From Crithidia expoeki (taxonomy: Eukaryota; Euglenozoa; Kinetoplastea; Trypanosomatida; Trypanosomatidae): DNA of 64,000 nucleotides. Made by a program: the position numbers and the translations under genes. A model generated the notes under the pieces. The model did no database searches. It had not been told where the DNA came from and saw only the letters and a program-made list of their open reading frames with translations. Of this stretch, positions 1-12,200 are shown piece after piece. The stretch spans positions 310,001 to 374,000 of the forward strand of contig OESE01000215.1 of the NCBI GenBank assembly GCA_900240875.1, written 5' to 3'. The stretch's first letter is position 1. Each line of letters opens with the position of its first letter.

Positions 1-1213
1 TAGGAGCAGTAAAACTAATAACACTTTTCTCTTTCTTTGGATGTGCATCAGGTTCTTTTGACGACGAACCGAAGGATACAGGATCGTTGTTTTCAAAGAG
101 TTGTGGATCAGCTGGAAAGACATAAGTGCGGATTAAACGATCGGCTTCAGCACGGCGTCGCCGCTTCGAAAGGAGATGAATAAGCGCGACGAACATGTGC
201 GGCGTGAGGCGGTCCGCAGGAATGCGGGGTAGAAACGCCAGTGCGGTAGACCAGTCATTCCACGAAGGCTTTGCATTATCAAGCAACATTGTGTGTAGCT
301 CCTTCAGTGCCGCTGCTGCCGCATGTGAAATCTTCGCGGGCGGCGCTTTTTGTTCAGACTCTTTGCTTTTGGCATCAAGATCCGCCGGCATTGTCGTTAC
401 GTGTACCGAAGATATGGAAGAGGACGTCGAAGTTTCAGCGGAATGTAAATTCACCGGACTTGGCGAAGGTACCGTGTCGTTTAAGGCTTCGAGCAACGCC
501 GCTTGTGACGCCGCTCGCAAGTGCGCCATTAGCGTTGCTTGTTCCTCTGCAGATAAGGGCGAGGAAGCGGCTGGTGCTGTGCTAAGTTGCGCCTGACACC
601 ACTCGAGCAGCTCTGCTGCGCTTATGGCACTCGTGGTGACGCTAAGCGAACTTGAAGAGGGAAGAGATGAAGATGGTAATATCAACGTCTCTGCTGTGGG
701 TGCACTTAAAGACTCGTTTAGCGTTGCGATGTTAGTTCTTCCGCTTGCAGAAGAAAAAACTTCAAATGCTTCCGTTGCAATAGCGAATACTGTTCGCACC
801 GTCTTCTCCCAGTTCCCGGACTGTGACTTCGACGGTGAAGGAAACCCGAAAGAAGCGGCATCTGATGTCATCAGCTGTCTCGTATTTTCGCTGTGGTAGC
901 AGCGAAGGACATGGTGGTACACACGGACCCGCTCTGCCAAGTATGCGCTGTCATACGTACAGCGCTGCGCTGCCACCCGCAGCGGGTGTGGCGCACATCG
1001 CAGCGTAGCGAGTGCAGCGATCCAGTTTTTCTGCGTGGCTAACGAGAGAGCGATGCGGTAATAATTGGAGGTGGAGGCTTTACTGAGGTGTTTTCTTTGG
1101 ATTGAATTGGTAGTTGTGGTCGATGTCGCCGAGATCTGCAAGGCGTTGAGGGCTGCCAGCCACTCCCCCTTTGCCAGGCTTGCTTCTACGAAGAGTGTCA
1201 CGACATCTCGCAT
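1..1213 (-). CDS. Helical-repeat (PPR-like) protein, N-terminal part, runs off left edge
   Basis: The minus frame is open from an in-frame stop at 1226-1228 to the window edge, about 404 codons, and its first ATG is at 1213. The product begins MRDVVTLFVEASLAKG and contains helix pairs of the form KGEWLAALNALQ and QKNWIAALATLR (about residues 15-75). A further segment near residues 320-370 reads WNDWSTALAFLPRIPADRL followed by a helix. The 'W-x-x-AL' helix pattern is common in trypanosomatid mitochondrial PPR and PPR-like proteins, which usually act in organellar RNA processing or mitoribosome assembly. The middle (about residues 150-310) is Ser/Thr/Ala-rich and probably disordered. No complete canonical 35-residue PPR is secure here and the C-terminus is missing, so the family call is weak while the coding call is good. 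It lies 733 bp downstream of the 856-residue gene on the same strand. Confidence 0.72.
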   Translation of the reverse strand, partial: MRDVVTLFVEASLAKGEWLAALNALQISATSTTTTNSIQRKHLSKASTSNYYRIALSLATQKNWIAALATLRCAPHPLRVAAQRCTYDSAYLAERVRVYHHVLRCYHSENTRQLMTSDAASFGFPSPSKSQSGNWEKTVRTVFAIATEAFEVFSSASGRTNIATLNESLSAPTAETLILPSSSLPSSSSLSVTTSAISAAELLEWCQAQLSTAPAASSPLSAEEQATLMAHLRAASQAALLEALNDTVPSPSPVNLHSAETSTSSSISSVHVTTMPADLDAKSKESEQKAPPAKISHAAAAALKELHTMLLDNAKPSWNDWSTALAFLPRIPADRLTPHMFVALIHLLSKRRRRAEADRLIRTYVFPADPQLFENNDPVSFGSSSKEPDAHPKKEKSVISFTAP

Positions 1214-1946
1214 TGTTCTCTTTTCTCACGGAGAATGCCGTGGGCTTTTGGAAAGGGTGTAACAGCAATAGAAATAACAGAGATGAGAGGAAGTGGAGTA
1301 TTGGCAAAAATAGGAGACAAAGGCGCAATGTTAACGGTTGCGAGGACGTCTCCTGAACGTTGCGCGATCAGCAAAGCTCTTCACAGACTACCTTTGTCCG
1401 CACCAACCTTCTTTTTTTTCTCTTTTTTCTTCATACCATTGCCTTCATTGAGCCTACCGCTTTAAGGGAAAGCCAACAGGGCTGATTTGACAGAGTCACA
1501 AACAAAACTTTGCAACCACTCTTACTACATGATGATCTGGCTGACACCGTTGCTGTTTTCTTTTCTCCACAAAGCACAGGCACGTTTATATTGGTCTATG
1601 AAAACAGCACAGAGTATTTCCCGTCATCAAATATCCATGTGGGCGTGACTCAAAAGAACCTTGCTTCTACCTATCTCTCTCTCTTCTTGATGCTCAAGTA
1701 CACAGAAAACAAAAACAGTGGTTTTTTTTGTCTTTTCTTTAAACCAAAGCTGTTCAGCATACGGGCAAGAAGCCACGAAAACTCAGATACACCGCACTCT
1801 GAGAAGCAGACGTTACATCGGGCAAGCAATCGCCGCTTCACTGAACGTTTATAAAAGGGAGAAAGTGGGGGCATCAACTTGACAGAGCTGCATAAAGAAA
1901 ACAAAAGCGATCAAAAGAGTATAATAAACAGATGCTGCCCACGACA
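1214..1946. other. Spacer between two minus-strand genes
   Basis: No credible gene. The only open frames are short and of simple composition. On the transcribed strand the stretch just upstream of the ATG at 1213 carries a moderate pyrimidine tract followed by AG (around 1235-1260), a reasonable trans-splice acceptor region. The remainder should hold the 3'UTR of the 856-residue gene. Confidence 0.6.
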
Positions 1947-4517
1947 TTAATCGTGCGTCACGTCGATCGTATCACCACTTACGAGGTGATAGTGGGCCAC
2001 CGTGTGCCGGTCCTGCAACGTCACGATCGAGCCGTCACCACGTTTGATGCTGAGGATGCAGCGGGAGAGGGGAATTAACGTTCTGCGCTGAACCGCAGCC
2101 CGCAGCTTTAGGACCTTCTCCTTCGTCTGCACCCGCTCCTGCCAATCTTTCTTGCTGTAAAGGCGGTCCTTCACATGGAAGCGCAGCAGCACAGTCTCCT
2201 CCGCCTCATAGATCCACACCTCCTGTACACTGGCCCCGGCAACAGCATTCGACGATGCAGCGTTGCGCAGGGCGGAGGGCAGACCCAAGGTGGTGTTCCC
2301 AACAAGGAGCGACGGATCGAGGAGCTTCATCGAAGACGCAGAAGGCGTCGCAGTACCACCACCTGCCGGAAACGGACTCGCGCTGTTGCTGTTGCTGCCC
2401 GATCCTGCCAGCCGCCACTCCTGTCGCGCCGCTTTAATCCCGGTGCTCCCCTCCACCATGGTCATTACATCGCTGATGTGGTCGCCGACGTAGGCGGTCA
2501 CGCTGAACGCCTTTGACGGCGTCTGCGCAACCCGCACCACAAAAGTTCGCCAGACATTTGATGGTGCACTAGAAGGCACCTCGGATGTTGGAGTCACGCC
2601 AACACTCGCTGTTCTTGCTGCTGACGGAGACGCGCGCAGATCGTCCGGAGGAAAAAGTGCTACATCCACGACGGCTGCCCCCGCCGCCGCTGGTGTGCCA
2701 GACTGCGACAGCTGCCCATGCTGCTGCTGGTAATGCTGCAAAGCGGCGTGGCAGTGCTGCGTGCTCGAGGCGACCTCTTCAACCGTCAGCGGCACACCAA
2801 AGGCAGCCCACATGGTGTAGTTGTGAATGAAGTACTTCACGAAGTCGGAGTAAGAAACAACGGGCACGCCGGCGAAGAGGTCACTTACCCAGCGGCGCCG
2901 CTCCCCTGCAGGCATCTCCACTGTCTTCGCGACGAGGCAGTGGTCCATGATGTACTGCACCTCCTCCGCCGCCACGGCATCGACCACGTCGCGGCGCAAC
3001 GCTACAAAGCAGAAGCGCGCTGCGGCTTGCACCGTTAATCCTTCCGTGTGAAAAGCGAAGGCAACCATCAACTCGCGCAGGTCGCCGGCGGTCACCTCCG
3101 CCGCGCTTTTATTGCAGTACGTGGCGGCGACGCGCGCCACGCCGGCATCAAGGGTAGTGCGGCCCATGAGGACATCGAAGAGGTGCCGCACGTGCTCCAG
3201 CGTCGGCTGTGCCTCCAGCACGCATTGCCGCTTCCACCGCCGCTGCGCCGCCTCCGCCACATGCTGCGCTGACTCCCATGCGATAGGCTGATAAGCGCCG
3301 GGCGGGGTCTGCGGAGGTTCCGTCATCCCCCACAGCTGTGCCACATGTTGATATTCTTCCTGGTGCTGTGGGTCGTTGATGCGCGCGCACGCATCGTCGG
3401 AGCAACGCGGCGCGTCGGCCGTCAGCGGCCTGCTGGAGACACGCATCGAGACGAGTAAGAGACCGAGGTCCAACCCCTGCGGGGTGCGCACCGGAGCTAC
3501 CCAGTGAACGTCACGGTTGCGCGCCGCCGCCCCAGCCAACGGGGGCAGCGGCAGCGGAACGCACACTTCATGCGACTTAGCCGGCTCAATGACACTATGA
3601 ATCGAACAGTGGAAGACGGCGCGGCGCAGCTGCATCTCGGCGGCGCCACCCTGCAGCGTGAGGCACAGTGGCTGCTGCGGGTCTGCGAAGACGAAGCGGT
3701 CAGACCTACCAAACTCAACCGAGGTGGTGAACTGCACTCCGCGTGCGTAGGCGGCGGCACGGGCTAACCATGTTGCACGTAACGCTAACCCAACAGGGAA
3801 CGATGCTGTAGCTGCTGTTGTTGCCGCCTCGTCACCCAGTAACGCCCCGCCGTGAGGCATCACCACAACCTCCCAGCTGATTGTCACGAAGCCGAAGTCG
3901 TCTAGGTGCTTCGCCTCCAGCAGGGCGTTGTCCTGCAAAAAGAGCGGGTCGGCGACATCTTGGGCATTGCGCGGGGCCAGCATGACACGGACAGGACTTG
4001 TTGCGGGGACGGAGCTGGAACAGTGCGGGCTGAAGGGGGCGTAGGCCTCTCCGTAAAAGCTTGTGCCGTCCGCAGATTCCATTGTGATGACGATGTAGTC
4101 AACAACGGTGGCGACACTGCTGCTGTCGTGCTTGCCGCTACCGCCCTCTCGCTTCTTCGTACCGTGTGCCGCCGTTGTTGCCGCGACAGAAGGGGCAGCT
4201 ACCGTTGTCAGCGCGCTGGATTCGGGAACGGTGAAGTCGAAGGACTCGTTGAAGACGGGGTGGGCAGTAAAGTAGCACGGCTTCGTCTTCCCCACCTCAC
4301 GCGCGTTAAGCACCACACGCACGCCGTCGTCAGAAATGTTTGATCTGCCATTGGATGCTGCCGGAGCGGTATGTGTCTTCTTGACGGTAACCACGTGCAC
4401 ACGTGCGACAGGATCAGCGAGGAGGACGCCGGCGGAGGCGAGGAACCCTTGGTGAATGTTGAGGTGCACGTTACTGCTGAATCGCACCGGTAGGGGAGTG
4501 GTGATGGGAGCTGCCAT
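1947..4517 (-). CDS. C2-like / helical / tandem ubiquitin-like domain protein, 856 aa
   Basis: Complete frame with ATG at 4517 and stop at 1947; I do not recognise a named family. Around residues 70-115 the order 'kTkP..f.ahPvFNESFDF' matches the core of a C2 beta-sandwich, where the usual pattern is kTkv, then nPvWnE, then f.F. Whether it keeps the Ca2+-binding Asp residues cannot be seen. Residues about 430-585 are helical and resemble a degenerate EF-hand-like pair. The C-terminus holds two beta-grasp (ubiquitin-like) candidates. The first spans about 657-770 (VTAYVGDHISDVMTMVEG, then a long Gly/Ser insert, then VQEVWIYE). The second spans about 775-856 (EKVLKLRAAVQRRTLIPL, ending VSGDTIDVTHD). 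The last residues are not Gly-Gly, so it is not a processed ubiquitin. A cytosolic or cytoskeletal scaffold role would be a guess. Domain calls come from pattern reading only. Confidence 0.85.
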   Translation of the reverse strand: MAAPITTPLPVRFSSNVHLNIHQGFLASAGVLLADPVARVHVVTVKKTHTAPAASNGRSNISDDGVRVVLNAREVGKTKPCYFTAHPVFNESFDFTVPESSALTTVAAPSVAATTAAHGTKKREGGSGKHDSSSVATVVDYIVITMESADGTSFYGEAYAPFSPHCSSSVPATSPVRVMLAPRNAQDVADPLFLQDNALLEAKHLDDFGFVTISWEVVVMPHGGALLGDEAATTAATASFPVGLALRATWLARAAAYARGVQFTTSVEFGRSDRFVFADPQQPLCLTLQGGAAEMQLRRAVFHCSIHSVIEPAKSHEVCVPLPLPPLAGAAARNRDVHWVAPVRTPQGLDLGLLLVSMRVSSRPLTADAPRCSDDACARINDPQHQEEYQHVAQLWGMTEPPQTPPGAYQPIAWESAQHVAEAAQRRWKRQCVLEAQPTLEHVRHLFDVLMGRTTLDAGVARVAATYCNKSAAEVTAGDLRELMVAFAFHTEGLTVQAAARFCFVALRRDVVDAVAAEEVQYIMDHCLVAKTVEMPAGERRRWVSDLFAGVPVVSYSDFVKYFIHNYTMWAAFGVPLTVEEVASSTQHCHAALQHYQQQHGQLSQSGTPAAAGAAVVDVALFPPDDLRASPSAARTASVGVTPTSEVPSSAPSNVWRTFVVRVAQTPSKAFSVTAYVGDHISDVMTMVEGSTGIKAARQEWRLAGSGSNSNSASPFPAGGGTATPSASSMKLLDPSLLVGNTTLGLPSALRNAASSNAVAGASVQEVWIYEAEETVLLRFHVKDRLYSKKDWQERVQTKEKVLKLRAAVQRRTLIPLSRCILSIKRGDGSIVTLQDRHTVAHYHLVSGDTIDVTHD

Positions 4518-4882
4518 TGTTCATAAGAAGAAAGACAGCGCACGGATCTCTCTATATATAAAGTTGTCAGAAGTTTAGAAAAGCTATTCTTGATATTCAA
4601 CTATTCCGTGGTCTATTTTCCAAAACGCACTTGAAACTTAAAGGAGTTTCAAGTTGCTTGCTTTCTCTAAAATTTTCTATGCGTCGTCGTGCTGTTTCTA
4701 CCGGTGGAATTGGTGGCCCAGAGAAGAGGAAGACTGAAGAATAAAAATGAGAACGCCAGGTTCAAAATGCAAGTTTTCTGGTGACGGTCACCTGTTGTAC
4801 TTGTGTAGTGAGACCGTTAAAAGAAGAGGAGAGGAAAGGAGTAGATGCGAATAGAGTGAAAGAGAAAGTGCGTGTGTGTGCG

Positions 4883-4916
<34 letters not shown>

Positions 4917-6293
4917 CGAAAGTAGCTTTCCAATAATCGTGGTCAACTTGGCAGCGGCGGAGCTGAAAGTGGCGATCGCTAGTGTTAATTCCTTGCGGCA
5001 GGGTAGTTTACCTTAACAATAGGTGAAAAACAAATATACTCTTTTGTTTTCGCAGCCCGCCTCTTCCACGGTACTCCCTTTGAGACGCATAAGCATTCAA
5101 TCTTTCCACTGTATCCTCAGCTCCTCCCTCCTTGTTGTTCACTCTGTTGTTGCCGTATTTGAGTGCATCCTTTGTTTCCATTTTCTTTCGCTAGCAGCGA
5201 AGCTGCTATTGAGCATTTCTTGAAGGCCTGCTCTGTTACAGGAAAAAAAAAAGAAATAAAATAAGCAGCAAAGTGCTGCATACAGGAGAAGAAAGGAGTC
5301 GGCAAACACCAGACACTTGAATGAGGAAACTCACACTTTGGAGAAAAGGAGGAAAACAGTAGTGTCAGTGTTCGACAAACACGTCAGATAGGAAATAATA
5401 CGTGACCTCAATTCAGGTAAACCACACTTGGCACACAGAGACAACAACAAAACCACACGGCAACAACTACAAAACAGCGACGTTCCTCTTCTAATAGGCC
5501 TATAGAGATATAGATGTATGTATTATGTACACAAACAGGCTTAAATTAAAAGATTAGCTTGACTTACCAAAACAACATTAAATAAGGCAGATCGCTTCAA
5601 GTTGAATGTTGTAGACATTCCAGCGAATACAACTAGTAATTGGCAAATAGCATTCGCAAGTGACTCACGTACAAGATCAGACAACAACAACAAAAAAAAA
5701 AAAGAAACTCAAAAAGTCCGTCGCTGACAGCAATGAGGGAGGGAAATTGTGTACCAAATCAAGCGCGCTTGGATGCCACCACTTAGTGACTCTTGTTTTG
5801 CCTTTCCTTTCTTATTTTTATGTTATCGCGTAAACACGCGCACCGACAACTCGTTAAGTACCCTTCTGAAAAAAAAAAAAAATAGAAAAGTCAGCGAGAT
5901 CTTACGTAATCGTAAAGTGCCCTCAAAAACAACAAAACAAAGCAGCATTGCAAACAGGCCCAGCATCGGCACAAAACAAACAAGAACGAAATCAACAAGC
6001 AGCACAATTCTCGTGTATATCAACAGAAAAAAAAAAAGTAGCGTAATGCAAACAGCTCAAAACATGAGAAGCATATAACATTGAACCAAATGCAGAAGTG
6101 AAACGAAGCAGAGCGGACAATAACAGCAACAATTAGAATTATCTAGCGGCGCAGCTGGTCACAAAACTGCAGAACATGCATCAGCCAGCTTTACCAGAAA
6201 AAAAAACACTAAGGTAACCATCCAGATAACTCACACACAGAGACACGGCTCCACACAACCGTATATTAGCTATTCACTGATACGTATTACTTG
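4518..6293. other. Spacer: leader region of the 856-aa gene and 3'UTR of the giant gene
   Basis: AT-rich, with a GT microsatellite (4869-4918) and several plus-strand A runs of 10-13. Small open frames here (for example 5023-5223 and 5749-6078 on the plus strand) are short and biased in composition, and I do not take them as genes. The first 100 bases after 4517 contain an acceptor-like AG but no strong polypyrimidine tract. Confidence 0.6.
4869..4918. repeat. (GT)n microsatellite, about 50 bp
   Basis: Alternating GT interrupted by a few GC steps. On the transcribed (minus) strand it reads as (CA)n within the presumed 3'UTR of the giant CHAT-fold gene. Confidence 0.95.
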
Positions 6294-9200
6294 TCACGCA
6301 GAGCCGATCAACGTGAAGGCACCCCACGTATTCGACGACATACCTTTCGCACGCGCCTCTGCAATTGTTATTCGTAGCGCCACCGCATATGGGTTCCTCA
6401 GCTTCCATCGCATAACCTTCCGCAAGTTTGTAAGGTAATGTGCGATGAACTCGTGGTGCTCATCGTTTGGCGCGAGATCGTGGATGATGTTGAGGCGCAG
6501 CACGCGGTGTACGCCGAGAGACATACAAAGGTTTGCCGTCATGCCGCCGTTTGTGACGGACGGGCAGATGCCGCGATCGGCGGTGAGGACGAGGAGGTCC
6601 ATGTGCGTGCACAGCGGTGGCAGCGGAATAGATGGGGCAGACGAGGCGGACGCTGCAGGTAACGCCTGCGCAGCTCCACTCGAAGCCAGATTGTTGTTGT
6701 TGCTTTCCGCGTTTGCCACACAGATGGCAATACTGCCGCCCTGAGCCGCCTGCTGCAAACGCGCCTGCTGCAGCTTCTGCATAATATCATTCAGCGTCAC
6801 CACACCATCCGCCACCCGCACGCCGCCCTGATCGATCGGACCGAGGAACATCAGTGCACGTGTCTGGCAGTCCGTGAAAGCGTGGATGAGCTCCTTGCGG
6901 GTGCAACCGCGATGGACGCGCCACGTCTTGAGCAAACCATCGAAGGTGCCATCGTCCGTCGGTGTTATCGCACTTTCGGCGGCACCAAGTGTCGCTGACT
7001 CGCGACGCACCGGGCCGGCAGTGTCGGTGTTGCCGGTGGATGCGGTTGTCGACGTTTGCACAGGCAGCGTGGAGTCGCCGTTGGAGTGCGCCGGCGACAC
7101 CGGCGGCCACAACGCCGCGAAAGTGACTGGGGAGGCATTATTTGTTGCCCTCCCCGTCGCGCCGGTGGTGCTTGGGTTGGCAGCAGAGATGAGGGTCACG
7201 GCGGCTTTAGTGGACGGCGACGCCTGCTGCTGCTGCCGCAGCCGCGGAGAGCCCGGCGCAGAGGACCCGGGGACCGCCACGCCGGTGGACAATTCATAGT
7301 TCATACCGCCGGTGTTTGTGGTGTCGTACGGAATAAATAGGTAGCGGTACGCGTTCGGGTCCAGCGCACCGCAGCGCTCCGGCGAGACGCAGTGCTGCTG
7401 CTGGTGCGCCGACATGCCGTGATACACAAAATGAGCAAGGGAAGGAGTGACGATGAGCGTGAATTGCTCCCCCAGCGGGGCGTCCTCGCCGCCGTAGTCG
7501 GGTGACGGCAGCAGCCCTGCAAATGGCACGTGCAGCAGCGCAATGTCAGGCATAATTATAACTGTTTCTGCACCTTGGTAACTGACGTGCTCGCGGTGCA
7601 TGCGGTCGATGATGGGCTGCCAAGCGTCTGCATGCAGGTTGTGCAAGCAGCAGAGTGACTCGTCGTCGAGGACGGCGCGGACTAAGTCGGGACTGAAGTT
7701 ACTGAGAGTCGGGCCCGCACCGGTGCCGTTGCTACCGCCACCACTACCCACGGACGTCGCCGCTGAGGCCTTCGCTACTGCCCCTCCAAACGGGTGCGTC
7801 AACGACACGCCGAGATCGCAGTTGTTGTTGTTCCCTCCTGTAGTCGAAGTCGAGGCACGGTCAACCTCCACCAAGGGCTCGGACGACAGGGTCGTGAGCA
7901 GCGATCTCACCACATCTTTGTTGTGGTACTCCCTCAGCGAGATCTGCGTGCGCAGCTTTAAGAATCCAGTTGTGCAGGGTGGGCGCACCACCACATCGCA
8001 CTGCGCCCCGTACTCGGTAGTGTACTCGGCAAAATAGAACACGAAGAGGGAGCGCGGGTGGGTCAGCAAGGCAAAATCCACAGCTTCCGCAGGGGAGTAC
8101 GGAATGACCATGCGGCTAACGCTGCGCGGCACAAGAAGCAGCTGCGCCGCCGTCTCCATCATCTCAATAGCACCGCGGTAGTACGTCGTGCGCACCCTCG
8201 CGGGCTTGCGCACTTGGTGGCTATCGTCGCCATCCTGCCGGAAAGAGGCCCCGCCCACAGCAGTGTCGTCGCGGCCGTCAGCGAACCCAGCACCCCCACC
8301 GTTCGTCACCTTACCACCATTGCTGCCTCCTAGCGGCGATCCCGTGACACTGACGGCTGCTCCGCTTATCGAGTCCGAGGCAGACCAGCCGCCGTCCACC
8401 GGCATCTCCAGCACGTCCGTGCCAGCCGCCGCGGCTGCAGGGCGGCTGCAGATCGACACGTTTGCGAGGGCCGTGGGGGGCGGGATGTAGTTGCTCGACG
8501 CGGACTTCGTTCCACCAGTTACTGCCGCGCTGCCAGTCGACTTCACGGCGGCCGTGGTGACATTTGGCATCGGCGGTGCTGCGTTGCTGGTGCCGCCGGT
8601 GGTGGCTGACTTTGCAGCACCTTTGGCACCGCCAAATGACGCGTCTGTCACTGCCGACGACGAGGCCTTCACGCCTTTTGTGTCACAGACCTCCTCATCT
8701 TCTCCCACGTTGAAAAACATGTTGCTCTGGGCAGCGGCGGCTACCGCAGCGGCAACGGTGGCAGCAGCAGCCGCTGCGCCGCTATCCCCAACACTATTAC
8801 TACCGCTGTTCCTGCTGCCCCTCTCGAGCTGCATCGGTGGCGAGGATTCAAAGTGGTCGACGTCGTCGTCCATAGTGCGCAGCGCCTCGTCGACCTCACG
8901 CCGCCGCCGCACCTCGTCCTCGTTCTCCTCTCCCAGAGTGTCGTTGTCACCCACTTCGGATTGGCCGGCACTGCTGCAACTGAAGTTTAGCTCCAGCGTG
9001 TCCGGCTGGGCCGGGTACTCGTGCGGCAAGCGGTCAACGCTCGACACAAGCGAGGGCGGCTGCGTGGCGCAGTTGGGGTCCTTTGGCTCGAAGGTATTGG
9101 AGACGTGACGCTGCAGCATCGACTCATCCTGTTTCTCCCCGTCGCTGCTCACGGCAGCTATCCCTTTCTCTGTGTCGTCCGCCGTCCCTGCTGCAGCACC

Positions 9201-12200
9201 ACCGCTGCTGCTGGCGTCGGAATCGTTGTTGTCGCTCCTGCCGATTCTGTTGTTGTTGTCACCATCCCCCTTCATCTCCTCATTGTCTTCTGGGTTCGGC
9301 GTGTGCGCGGGGCGGTCGGAGTCAGCCAGGTTCGGGTAACGCATGCAGAAAAGGCTGTTGTTCGATAAGGTGCTGCTGCTGAAAAAGTCGTCCTCGTCGC
9401 TGCCGTCTCGACCTCGTAAACTCTCTGAGATGAGCGACGACGGCGACCGCCGCAACTCCTCCTCTTTCGCCAGCATCGCGCCGAGGTCGCCACTGGTGTT
9501 ACACAAGTTGCTGTCGGTATACCGAAAGTCGCCGACACTCGCCTCGGAGTCACTCGTCAAGCACCCACCCGTGTAGGTGAGGGAAGGGTCCACTTGTACG
9601 GTGCCCTCGTCGAGGTAGGCGTAGTGCACGAGCCAACGCGCACTGTCCAACGCGATCTGCTGACAGTCTTCGTTTAGCGATTCGGCGAGCGCAAAGGCGT
9701 TCAGTGTGGCTTCGTGGTAGTGGCGGGCCTGCACATTTTGGTTCTCTGAGGCATAGGCAGCCGACAGCGCCGAATTCGCTTTCCCCAGCTCCACCCAATT
9801 GCCCAGGTTCCGTGCCTTAGAGGCCCAGCTCTGCATGACTTTGATGGCCTCCGCCGGCTTGTTGAGGCCCATGCGCGCCTTTGCCCGCATACTCAGCAGC
9901 CGCCCGTTCCACTCCGCCGACTTCTCCTGCACCTTCTCGCGGTTGTCAAGGGCGGTGATACACGCTTCGTATTGGCCCAACTGCAAATTCGCATTCGCCA
10001 GCGCCTCTAGAGCGAAACGGCGGTCTGCGGCGGCGTCTTCGCCCTCCTCGCATGTTGCCAGCTTCTCCAGCTCCTCAGCAGTTTTCACCACGTCGAGGTA
10101 CATGCCGGCACTCTCCTGTCCCGCGACGATGTTGCGCTTCGTCTCCCGACTAACCTCCTTGTCCTCGTACTCCTTGGCGAGGTCGCTAACTTTCGCCCAC
10201 GTGTCACGCGCCTCATCGAGCAACGAGGCCGCTGTGTAGAGGCGAGCAAGGCTCAGCATTGAGTTGTAGGCTAGCAGCTTGTCACTGCACTCGTTCGCGT
10301 AGTCGAGCACGAGATTGTGGTAGTGAATCGCCGTTGTCGGCTTGTCGAGCGCACGGTACACGTTGGCGAGTTTGCTCAGCACCAGGCTCTCGCACGCACG
10401 CGAATCCATCCGCTCTTCATCCGCCACCACCGCCCGCAGGTCCTTTGCTGCCGTCGACGCCGTCAAATCGCGGTTCACCATGTTGTCCGCGATCAATCCG
10501 TCCTCCTCGTCCCACAAGTAGAACTCCTCGTCAAGAGGTACGACCTGGCCCCAGCACTGGTTGTTGCTGCCAACGGCTGCCGCCATGGCACCGCCGCCGC
10601 CGCATGTGTCCATTACGCTAGTACCATTGTTGTTCACGGTTATCGTGCTTGCAGCGTGGCCGCCGCCGCTACCTCCACCCCGCAAGCTACTGCCTGGTCC
10701 ACCCGGCGTCGGGTGGTGACTCCCATTCACCACACCAGTCACATTCGACGGCACCTGCGAGGCTGTAAGCGACTTCGTGTCGTCATGGGCTCCCACACCA
10801 CCACTATTGTTGCTGTTATTGTTCATGGTCCCTGTGGTGGTGTTGCGCGGCGAGGTGAAGTGGCTGACGCGGCGCCGCGACTGGGCTGCTGCGTTGGCCG
10901 CCTCCACCTCGCTCATCGAGATAACAAGCGCATGCGAGTAGCTCTTCAGAGCCTCCTCCCAGTTTTTGATGAGGGAGTGCGCATCACCACTGACGATGAA
11001 AACGTCGCGCAGGGCCTTGCGGATGTGCGACTTGCCCTCGCGCAACGCGAAGAGTGCTGTCATGCACTCACTGGCACTCTCCATGTGAACGCGCAGCGTT
11101 GGCATTGCGGTTGTCGTTACTGTCGCTGCCGCGGCAACTGCCTGCGGTGAACCGCCAGCAGGCATGGTGGAGCTGTTCTGGTTGCTACTACTGTTAAGGT
11201 TGTTATTGTTGTCCATGGGCGATGACGGGACGGGGAAGAGATCGCTGATGGCATTCGGGTTGCCGCAGTTCCACATGTCAGCGTTGATGCTACCGAGGCC
11301 GGTGTTCATAACCGTGCTCCGGCGGCTGCGTTCGCCGTCGTCGTCGGGTAAGAGGTCGTCGCGTGATGGAGCAACACTCCCAGCACCGCCGGTAACACCG
11401 CCGATTTCATTCGACCGTCGCTGATGCAACGCAACTTCCTCAGGTGAGTTGTACTCCGGGCTGTGGTGGCTAACGCCGCCGTCGGTCACATTAGACGCGC
11501 TGACGCTGTTTGTATTCATGTGTTTCGTTCCCGTGCTGAGAACCCGCAACGGCGGTACGTCGGTGGCGGGGGCTCTTGTGCCGGCTGTGGCAACGGTGGA
11601 CGCCACTGATACAACGGTTTCCGCCCCGCCACCGCCCTGCCGCGCCGTGCACATCGTATCCTCGTTGTCGTCGTTGGCTGGGCCTGTGGATGCCCTCGCT
11701 GCCACCACCGGCGCTGTGATGCGTGGCAGCTCCAAATTGCATACAGTGCATGGTGAGGTTGGCGCGGTCGTGGCGCTCTTGTCGTTTGTGAGCACCTCCT
11801 CAAGCGCGCGACGCAGCTCAGTGCGAATCGCGTAGATCCAAGTGTCACTCTCCTGCAGCAATTGATCTACCTGCGTCACCGCCCGCAGTGCCCGCTCGCC
11901 GTCGAACTCGGCGAGGCACCGCGCGTAGAGCATGTAGACGGCGATCTTCACAGAACAGACATATGTACGGAGGACGACATCCTCGGCGGTGTAAGGGTCT
12001 TCGGTGGGGTCTAAGATCTCACGCCACATCGGCGGCCGCACGAGGGCCGAATTCGGCTTATTCTCAATCAGCGGCTCCAGCAGCAACGCCGCCTTGCGGG
12101 CCTGGTTGAGCAAGAGTAGACCTTTGCAGATTACAATAAGACTGCACGGCACGGCGGTCAGGAGCCGTTTCGGCGTGCCGCCTTTTGTCTGCCACCGCTG

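Noticed and set aside
195-899. Plus-strand open frames of 133, 104 and 91 codons at the left end
   Set aside because: They overlap a longer minus-strand frame (1-1213) that is open for over 400 codons with helical-repeat content and the same orientation as every other gene.
10317-11150. 277-codon plus-strand frame, and many others antisense to the giant gene
   Set aside because: Shadows of the 11.4-kb minus frame; Arg/His/Cys-rich with no domain.
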